A stretch of 31,802 nt of DNA from an uncultured Erysipelotrichaceae bacterium (GTDB lineage: Bacteria; Bacillota_I; Bacilli_A; RF39; UBA660): assembly GCA_902783435.1 (NCBI GenBank), contig CACZQV010000064.1:1-31802 (forward strand), in the 5' to 3' direction. The notes beneath the pieces are model-generated. The model searched no databases. It saw only the letters and a program-made list of their open reading frames with translations, and was not told the origin of the DNA. The translations under genes were made by a program, and so were the position numbers. Positions 24,707 to 31,802 of the stretch are shown in pieces (position 1 is the stretch's first letter; each line of letters starts with the position of its first letter).

Positions 24707-25989
24707 AAAATTTTATCTAATTCCTCTTCTTCATCTTGAGTAACTTCTTCTATATCATTTTTCTTATCTAACCATACAGGTAAATTATTATCATCTTTTA
24801 CACTAACAACCTTTTTAGTAACTTTATCTTTAGAATGCATCTTTTTATAATCTTTTTCAGATATTTTCATAGCTTCTTCTACTGTTTCTATATTTAATCT
24901 TTTCCATTGACCCGCAATAGTTTCAACATAACTCTTATTTAATTTTTGATTATTTACTTTTAACACATAACTTATAAGTACATTAATAACACCTGGATTT
25001 AATTTTTGTTCTACAAGTAAATCCTCTATTAACTTTTTATCCCTATCAGTAGGTTCTGCACCTTTATATTTAGCTTTTAATAATTGATATGGAGTAATAT
25101 TTTCAAAAGTATAAACTAACTTAGCCCACTTTGAATTATCTCCAGAAGGTTTTTTCAAATAATCAGGTTGCTTATTATAAATTAATGTAGGTAAATTACC
25201 ATGATTATCAAATCTATAATATTCACGACAACTCTTTCTAAGAACAGTCTTATCTATTAAACCTTTTTCATTAATAGAATTTCTAATTAACCCTTGCATA
25301 TCTAAAGTATCTAAATTATATATATAACTTAAATTATTTATTAATTCACGTACTTCATTATTAAAACATTTATCATTAATTTGACTATCAGGAATACTAG
25401 AAATAATCAAATTAAAATCTATTCCTTTATTAATTTCAATATTATTAGAATCTATCCCTACTATATCATCCTGTAACTCCATTATAGATCCACGTACTGA
25501 AGAAAACACTTGATCAAACGATTTAGTAATATCTTCATAATCTTTTAAATTAATTCTAGGTACTTTAAAATAATTAAGTACCTTTTCATATTCTTTTTTA
25601 CCTAAATTATTATATAAAACAACATTCAATATAGGATGATTAAAAAACTCATTAGCTGTAATTGGAGAATATAATAAATATACATATTGATTAATATTAT
25701 CTCTCTTAAAATAAGTTTTTAATAAACCAATAGCTTCTAATTTTTCCCTGGCTATTAATATATCTTCTAATCTTAATTGCATAGTACTCATTAAATGATG
25801 ATGAACAAGTTCTTCACTAGAAAACTCATGCTTATCCAAATCATCAATTAATGTATTATATAAACTAACAGCAGTATATCCTATTATTGGTTGATACAAC
25901 ATAGTAATGATTTTCTTATCTTTATCTGTAATAACTGTCTTATTAATAACTGTATAACTATCAGCAGGTAAAACACTAATATTTTCCAT
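24691..25989 (-). CDS. dnaB: Replication initiation and membrane attachment protein DnaB (helicase loader)
   Basis: The Firmicute DnaB, which is not the helicase but a co-loader that helps DnaD and DnaI place the replicative helicase at oriC and at stalled forks. The 432-residue protein has an N-terminal winged-helix DDBH1 part (about 10-120, KKIITMLYQPIIGYTAVSLYNTLIDD and LEDILIAREKLEAIGLLKTYF) and a C-terminal DDBH2 helical domain (about 305-385, ENITPYQLLKAKYKGAEPTDRDKKLIEDLL ... NPGVINVLISYVL). A charged acidic tail follows. The ATG at 25989 is chosen because GGTGGTGAT precedes it. In B. subtilis dnaB is followed by dnaI; here a terminator and an HD-domain gene follow, so dnaI is elsewhere or absent. 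Confidence 0.9.
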   Translation of the reverse strand: MENISVLPADSYTVINKTVITDKDKKIITMLYQPIIGYTAVSLYNTLIDDLDKHEFSSEELVHHHLMSTMQLRLEDILIAREKLEAIGLLKTYFKRDNINQYVYLLYSPITANEFFNHPILNVVLYNNLGKKEYEKVLNYFKVPRINLKDYEDITKSFDQVFSSVRGSIMELQDDIVGIDSNNIEINKGIDFNLIISSIPDSQINDKCFNNEVRELINNLSYIYNLDTLDMQGLIRNSINEKGLIDKTVLRKSCREYYRFDNHGNLPTLIYNKQPDYLKKPSGDNSKWAKLVYTFENITPYQLLKAKYKGAEPTDRDKKLIEDLLVEQKLNPGVINVLISYVLKVNNQKLNKSYVETIAGQWKRLNIETVEEAMKISEKDYKKMHSKDKVTKKVVSVKDDNNLPVWLDKKNDIEEVTQDEEEELDKILKELV

Positions 25990-26007
25990 AAAATCACCAC
26001 CATTGAG

Positions 26008-26013
26008 ATTATA
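26008..26013 (-). promoter_or_regulatory. Probable -10 box of dnaB
   Basis: A perfect TATAAT on the minus strand about 19 bases before the start codon; the -35 position is T-rich only. Confidence 0.4.
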
Positions 26014-26027
26014 ATAACATAAATAAT

Positions 26028-26050
26028 AAAAAAAAGACATAAAGTCTTTT
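26028..26050 (-). terminator. Terminator of the pilC - prepilin peptidase unit
   Basis: Stem AAAAGAC / GTCTTTT with a 5-base loop and T run on the minus strand; overlaps the stop of the peptidase gene. Confidence 0.8.
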
Positions 26051-26816
26051 AAATTGATTTAATAAAATTAATTATCATATTAAAATCTATCTTAGTAAAA
26101 TAAATAAAAGTAAAACTTATAAGTAAAAATGGTCCAAAAGGAACTAAATTTCTTTTAGTTTTTAATAATACTATTAATGATACAGGTAAAGCAAGTAAAC
26201 TACCAAAGAATATCACAAATAAACTAAGTAAAGGATGAATTACTAATCCAATCACAAACATTAATTTAATATCTCCTCCACCTAAAGTTTCTTTTTTAAA
26301 TAAGAAATTTCCAAATAACATTATTAAATACATTAAAGAAAACATTATTAGTCCATAAACTAAATTAAAAGACACATGTATAATTCCATCTCTAAGTCCA
26401 AATAATATTAAAAAATATCCTGTAAAAAAGATTAATATTTCATCAGGTATTACCATATATTTCATATCAGATACAGATATAATTATAAGCATAGAAACAA
26501 TTCCTAAAGCTATATATAATTCATAACTCAATCCAAATACATAATAACTTAAAGCGAATAATACACCAGTAAAAAATTCCATATAAGTAGATAAACTATC
26601 TATTCTACTATGACAATATCTACATCTTCTTCTTAAAAATAAATAAGAAAGTATTGGTATCATATCAAGTAAACTAAGTTCATGATGACACTTATCACAA
26701 TAACTTCTATTAGTAATAAAATTTTCACGATTAGGAAGTCTTAAACCTATTACTGTATAAAATGATCCCATAAACAATCCTAAAATAAAGAAGATAATTA
26801 AGTATAATATATCCAT
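26049..26816 (-). CDS. Type IV prepilin peptidase / N-methyltransferase (PilD/ComC type)
   Basis: A membrane aspartyl protease that cleaves the leader of type IV pilin-like proteins and methylates the new N-terminus. The N-terminal methylase-type domain is present with the zinc-type CxxC pairs C40/C43 and C65/C68. The two catalytic Asp are in VSDMKYMVIPDE (D117) and LGGGDIKL (D182), the GxGD signature. About seven to eight hydrophobic helices and 255 residues fit the family. AAGGAGG, a near-perfect ribosome site, spans the stop of the preceding pilC-like gene, ten bases away, so the two are co-translated. In Bacilli this pair (ComC with ComGB) serves competence pseudopili; no pilin gene is in the window. 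Confidence 0.94.
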   Translation of the reverse strand: MDILYLIIFFILGLFMGSFYTVIGLRLPNRENFITNRSYCDKCHHELSLLDMIPILSYLFLRRRCRYCHSRIDSLSTYMEFFTGVLFALSYYVFGLSYELYIALGIVSMLIIISVSDMKYMVIPDEILIFFTGYFLILFGLRDGIIHVSFNLVYGLIMFSLMYLIMLFGNFLFKKETLGGGDIKLMFVIGLVIHPLLSLFVIFFGSLLALPVSLIVLLKTKRNLVPFGPFLLISFTFIYFTKIDFNMIINFIKSI

Positions 26817-26826
26817 AACTACCTCC

Positions 26827-28347
26827 TTATTTAATTTGACTATATATTGAGAACATTGGTTGAATAATACTTAAAAGTATAATACCAACTATTACTGCTA
26901 AGAAACAGATAAGTAATGGTTCAACCAAACTCTTCATTTGATCAATAACATTTTTATGTAACATTTGGAAGTGATCTGCAACTTTCTCCATCATTTGACC
27001 AAGTTGTCCTGTAGTTTCACCAGTAACAATCATTTCATATGCAACTACAGGTATTGCCCATTCACCTTTAAATGCAGATGAAATAGAATCACCTTTACCA
27101 AGATTTTCAAGCGTAGTACCAATAATTCTCTTCATAACTTCATTATTTGTAATTTTAGAAAGAATTTCCATACTATCAGTAATAAATACACCATGATTTA
27201 AAAGAGAAGCAAATGTTTTAGTAAAGTTAGCTATTTCATTATAAATAATAATATCTTTAATTACAGGTAAATGCATCAACATAATTTGAACACTTTCCCT
27301 AAATTTTTGATTTTTCTTATATAATTGAATAAATACAATTACAATAATTAAAGTAACACTTAATAAAATATACCATTTATTTCTAATAAAATCACTTGTC
27401 GCAATTATTGCCTTTGTAAGAGCAGGAAGTTCAGCTCCATTATCTTCAAACATAGCAGTAAATTGTGGAACCAAATAACTAAGCATGAATATTAAAACAC
27501 CAAAAGCAATAACTAATACAACAATTGGATAAGTCATTGCAGATTTCATTTGCTTTCTAGTTTGATCCATAGAAGTATAATAATCTGCCATATCATCTAA
27601 AATAGATGGTAAATCACCTGTCATTTCTGCAGTCTTTACCATATTTATTAATAACTTAGGGAAAACCTTATCTTGTAATGTCATCGCATCAGATAAACTT
27701 TCACCCTTTAATAATTGATAAACTAATTGGAAGAAACTTTTCTTAACTGTTGGTTTCTTAGATTGTTTAGCTAAGATTCTAACAGAATCAGCTAAAGGAA
27801 TACCAGCTTTTAAATAAGTTGATAATTGAGTAAGTGAGAAAGATAAATCACTAGCACTAAACTTACCAGCACCAATATCAATATCCATCTTACTTCTTTC
27901 TTTAACTTCAAGAACTTGATAATCCATAGAAAGTAAGAAATTACGAACATCATCTGCAGATTCTGCTTCAAAAGTACCTTGTTCTTTCTTACCTACACCA
28001 TTAATAATGGTATAACGATAATCATGTAATGGTCTTCTTATTCTTTCTCTATGTTCAGTAACAACAGAAGGATCCTGTGGTAATGATGGATCTTGATTAG
28101 CATATGTTGCTGTTGTAGCATTAGGATTAGCTTGTTGTTGTAAAACTTGTTGTTGACCTTGTGGTTGAACAACTTGAAAACGACTTTGAACTTGTTGTTG
28201 TGGTCCACCAGCTACAACTTGAGTTTGTTGTGTAACTTGACTAGCTTGATCTGCCGCAGTTGGTTCTATAACTTGTTGAGTTGTATTAGTTGCTTGTTCT
28301 TGTAGTACTTCAACATTTTGCGTATTTTTCTTGCTAATACCAAACAT
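26827..28347 (-). CDS. Type II secretion/type IV pilus inner-membrane platform protein (PilC/ComGB type) with Gln-rich N-tail
   Basis: The membrane platform of type IV pilus or competence pseudopilus machines. Of 506 residues, about 1-100 are a low-complexity tail very rich in Gln, Thr and Ala (25 or so Gln), which typical ComGB proteins (about 340-400) lack. A small soluble domain follows (YRYTIINGVGKKEQGTFEAES, about 108-150), then two T2SSF domains: the first at about 170-295 with FSLTQLSTYLKAGIPL and MVKTAEMTGDL, the second at about 370-500 with FTKTFASLLNHGVFI and EMIVTGETTGQL. Membrane helices are near 278-298, 335-350 and 480-500. The ATG at 28347 has AGAGGG about seven bases upstream; the TTG at 28353 is rejected. 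First gene of the pair with prepilin peptidase; the partner ATPase (PilB/ComGA) is not adjacent. Confidence 0.92.
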   Translation of the reverse strand: MFGISKKNTQNVEVLQEQATNTTQQVIEPTAADQASQVTQQTQVVAGGPQQQVQSRFQVVQPQGQQQVLQQQANPNATTATYANQDPSLPQDPSVVTEHRERIRRPLHDYRYTIINGVGKKEQGTFEAESADDVRNFLLSMDYQVLEVKERSKMDIDIGAGKFSASDLSFSLTQLSTYLKAGIPLADSVRILAKQSKKPTVKKSFFQLVYQLLKGESLSDAMTLQDKVFPKLLINMVKTAEMTGDLPSILDDMADYYTSMDQTRKQMKSAMTYPIVVLVIAFGVLIFMLSYLVPQFTAMFEDNGAELPALTKAIIATSDFIRNKWYILLSVTLIIVIVFIQLYKKNQKFRESVQIMLMHLPVIKDIIIYNEIANFTKTFASLLNHGVFITDSMEILSKITNNEVMKRIIGTTLENLGKGDSISSAFKGEWAIPVVAYEMIVTGETTGQLGQMMEKVADHFQMLHKNVIDQMKSLVEPLLICFLAVIVGIILLSIIQPMFSIYSQIK

Positions 28348-28383
28348 ACCCAATCCCTCTCTTCTTATTCTAACCTATAATAT

Positions 28384-28392
28384 ATTGTAGCA
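28384..28392 (-). promoter_or_regulatory. Possible extended -10 promoter of the pilC-like gene
   Basis: Minus strand TGC followed by TACAAT, with only a weak TTTAAA-like -35. An alternative TTTACA / TATTAT pair overlaps it. Confidence 0.4.
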
Positions 28393-28464
28393 CACCTTTG
28401 TAAAGTTTAAAATACAAAATTAAACTTTTTAAATTTTTTTCATATATTAGTATAGAGGTGAGAT

Positions 28465-28711
28465 ATGTATCCATATACAAATCCAAGTTTTATAACAAAA
28501 GGATTAAATCTTTTAAAAAATTTAAAGTGGACAGAATTTTTAGATGGTACAAGTAAAACTCTCGGAGTAATAAATCAGGCAATACCTATAGTCTACCAAG
28601 TAAAACCCATTATGAATAATGCTAAAACTTTATTTAAAATAGCAAACATAGTAAATTCACCTATAGAAGAAAAAGAAACAAAAAATAATAATAGTCCCAT
28701 TTTTTACATAT

Positions 28712-28713
<2 letters not shown>
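28465..28713 (+). CDS. YqfQ/VrrA-like small protein
   Basis: An 82-residue protein divergent from the pilC-like gene. The segment WTEFLDGTSKTLGVINQAIPIVYQVKPIMNNAKTLFKI (about 22-59) matches the conserved core I recall for the YqfQ/VrrA family of Bacilli (an NQAIP-V-Q--P---N pattern); the function of that family is not established. The opening NPSFITKGLNLLKNLK is amphipathic. No signal peptide. GAGGTG lies five bases before the ATG. The gene ends in a bidirectional terminator shared with tgt. In Bacillus, yqfQ lies among other genes, so the placement is different here. Confidence 0.72.
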
Positions 28714-30884
<2,171 letters not shown>

Positions 30885-30902
30885 AATATCCCCTTCCTTC
30901 AT

Positions 30903-30929
30903 AAAAAAAGCACTTCTAAAAGTGCTTTT
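30903..30929 (-). terminator. Terminator of ruvB
   Basis: Ten-bp stem AAAAGCACTT / AAGTGCTTTT with a 4-base loop and T run on the minus strand, lying between ruvB and the queA ribosome site. Confidence 0.88.
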
Positions 30930-30935
30930 ATTATA
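30930..30935 (-). promoter_or_regulatory. Probable -10 box of queA-tgt, just before the ruvB terminator
   Basis: A perfect TATAAT on the minus strand, with no strong -35. Transcription from it would begin near 30923, inside the first arm of the terminator hairpin, leaving the hairpin incomplete in the queA message. Confidence 0.45.
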
Positions 30936-30944
30936 CAACAAAAT

Positions 30945-31802
30945 CTAATTTAAATCTAGACTTGTCTGAGTATTTTTATCTTTCTTAGTAATTCCTAGTA
31001 CTTCATAAGCTTTATCAGTAACTATTCTACCTCTACTAGTTCTCTTTAATAATCCTTGTTGTAGTAAATAAGGTTCATACACATCTTCTATTGTAGTTAC
31101 TTCTTCTCCTATACTAGAACTAATCGCATCAATACCTACTGGTCCTCCATTAAATTTATTAATAATAGCTAAAAGTAATTCTCTATCTGTATTATCAAGT
31201 CCCATCTTATCTACTTTTAATCTATTTAATGCTTTATCAGTAATTTCTAAAGTAATTACATTAGAGTCTTCTACCATTGCAAAATCTCTAACTCTTTTAA
31301 ATAATCTATTCGCAATACGAGGAGTTCCTCTACTTCTTTTAGCTAGTTCAATAGCTGCATCTTCATCTATTTCCATTCCAAGAACTCTAGCGGTACGTTT
31401 AACTATTTCAGTTAATTCTTCTACTGTATAAAACTCTAACTTATTAATAATACCAAATCTATCTCTTAAAGGAGATGATAAATCACCTGCTCTAGTTGTT
31501 GCTCCAACCAAAGTAAATGGAGGTAAATCAATCTTAATATTTCTACTATTACCTTCACTACCTACTATTATATCTAATGAAAAATCTTCCATAGCTGGAT
31601 ATAATATTTCTTCAATATATCTTGGCATTCTATGTATTTCATCAATAAATAATACATCTCCTGGTTCAAGAGAAGAAAGTATTGCCGCTAAATCACCACT
31701 TTTTTCAATACTAGGTCCACTAGCAGTCTTTATATTACTACCTAATTCATGTGCAATAATAAATGCTAAAGTTGTTTTACCAAGTCCAGGAGGACCATAT
31801 AA
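30945..31802 (-). CDS. ruvB: Holliday junction branch-migration ATPase RuvB, 5' end cut by window edge
   Basis: The hexameric AAA+ motor that, with RuvA, moves Holliday junctions during recombination. The frame is open to the right edge, giving 285 residues; about 50 N-terminal residues are missing. The first visible codons encode [13 protein letters not shown] (Walker A), then [11 protein letters not shown] (Walker B), VGATTRAG (sensor 1), LRDRFG with the arginine finger, [10 protein letters not shown] (sensor 2) and a C-terminal winged helix ending [17 protein letters not shown]. The Met at 31628 is internal (in HRMPR), not the start. Stop TAG. The gene is followed by its own terminator and then by queA-tgt. 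Confidence 0.97.
   Translation of the reverse strand, partial: LYGPPGLGKTTLAFIIAHELGSNIKTASGPSIEKSGDLAAILSSLEPGDVLFIDEIHRMPRYIEEILYPAMEDFSLDIIVGSEGNSRNIKIDLPPFTLVGATTRAGDLSSPLRDRFGIINKLEFYTVEELTEIVKRTARVLGMEIDEDAAIELAKRSRGTPRIANRLFKRVRDFAMVEDSNVITLEITDKALNRLKVDKMGLDNTDRELLLAIINKFNGGPVGIDAISSSIGEEVTTIEDVYEPYLLQQGLLKRTSRGRIVTDKAYEVLGITKKDKNTQTSLDLN

Noticed and set aside
30945..31628. RuvB starting at the Met at 31628
   Set aside because: That Met is inside HRMPR after Walker B; the frame continues with the Walker A region to the window edge.

Overview
The window comes from a very AT-rich Firmicute. Gene families and order (HelD, family II pyrophosphatase with CBS-DRTGG insert, DnaB helicase loader, YqfQ-like protein, ruvB-queA-tgt) point to class Bacilli. 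Low GC, short intergenic gaps and a giant BspA/DUF285 surface protein would fit an uncultured gut lineage near Erysipelotrichales or the RF39 group; that placement is inference from gene content. I support 27 protein genes (two cut by the window edges) and see no rRNA, tRNA, CRISPR array, insertion sequence or phage gene. No stretch over 300 bases lacks a gene.

Left part (1-7250): the 3' end of a TetR-family regulator converges on a catalytically degraded phosphoglycerate-mutase-like protein, followed (minus strand) by methionine aminopeptidase and a 1428-residue surface protein with a membrane anchor, InlB-type repeats, about 30 DUF285 repeats and a C-terminal wall-binding-like region. Centre-left (7250-12720, all minus): an apparent four-gene operon, membrane protein - mtaB - recD2 - 50-residue Met-rich protein, and behind it a membrane-anchored Glu-rich protein.

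Centre (12720-19775): a MVF/SpoVB-type flippase on plus, an unrecognised cytosolic protein on minus, then an OmpR-type response regulator and its kinase on plus, overlapping by 14 bases; two TT(C)A(T/C)A repeats 11 bp apart sit at the regulator's own promoter. HelD helicase follows on minus. Right part (19088-31802, nearly all minus): DUF3267 zincin and phosphomannomutase (overlapping), a PF06541 membrane protein, a pyrophosphatase and small-multidrug-export-like pair, an HD hydrolase, the DnaB helicase loader, a ComGB/PilC-like protein with its prepilin peptidase, a divergent YqfQ-like gene, then tgt, queA and the 3' part of ruvB.

Layout and expression: most transcription units end in a short AT-rich hairpin that begins at or inside the stop codon, and the next promoter lies immediately beyond it, often with an extended -10 (TGnTATAAT-like). 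Ribosome sites are mostly GAGGTGAT or GGAGGGT-like and moved several starts downstream of the longest reading frame. All 27 readable stop codons are TAA (21) or TAG (6); none is TGA.
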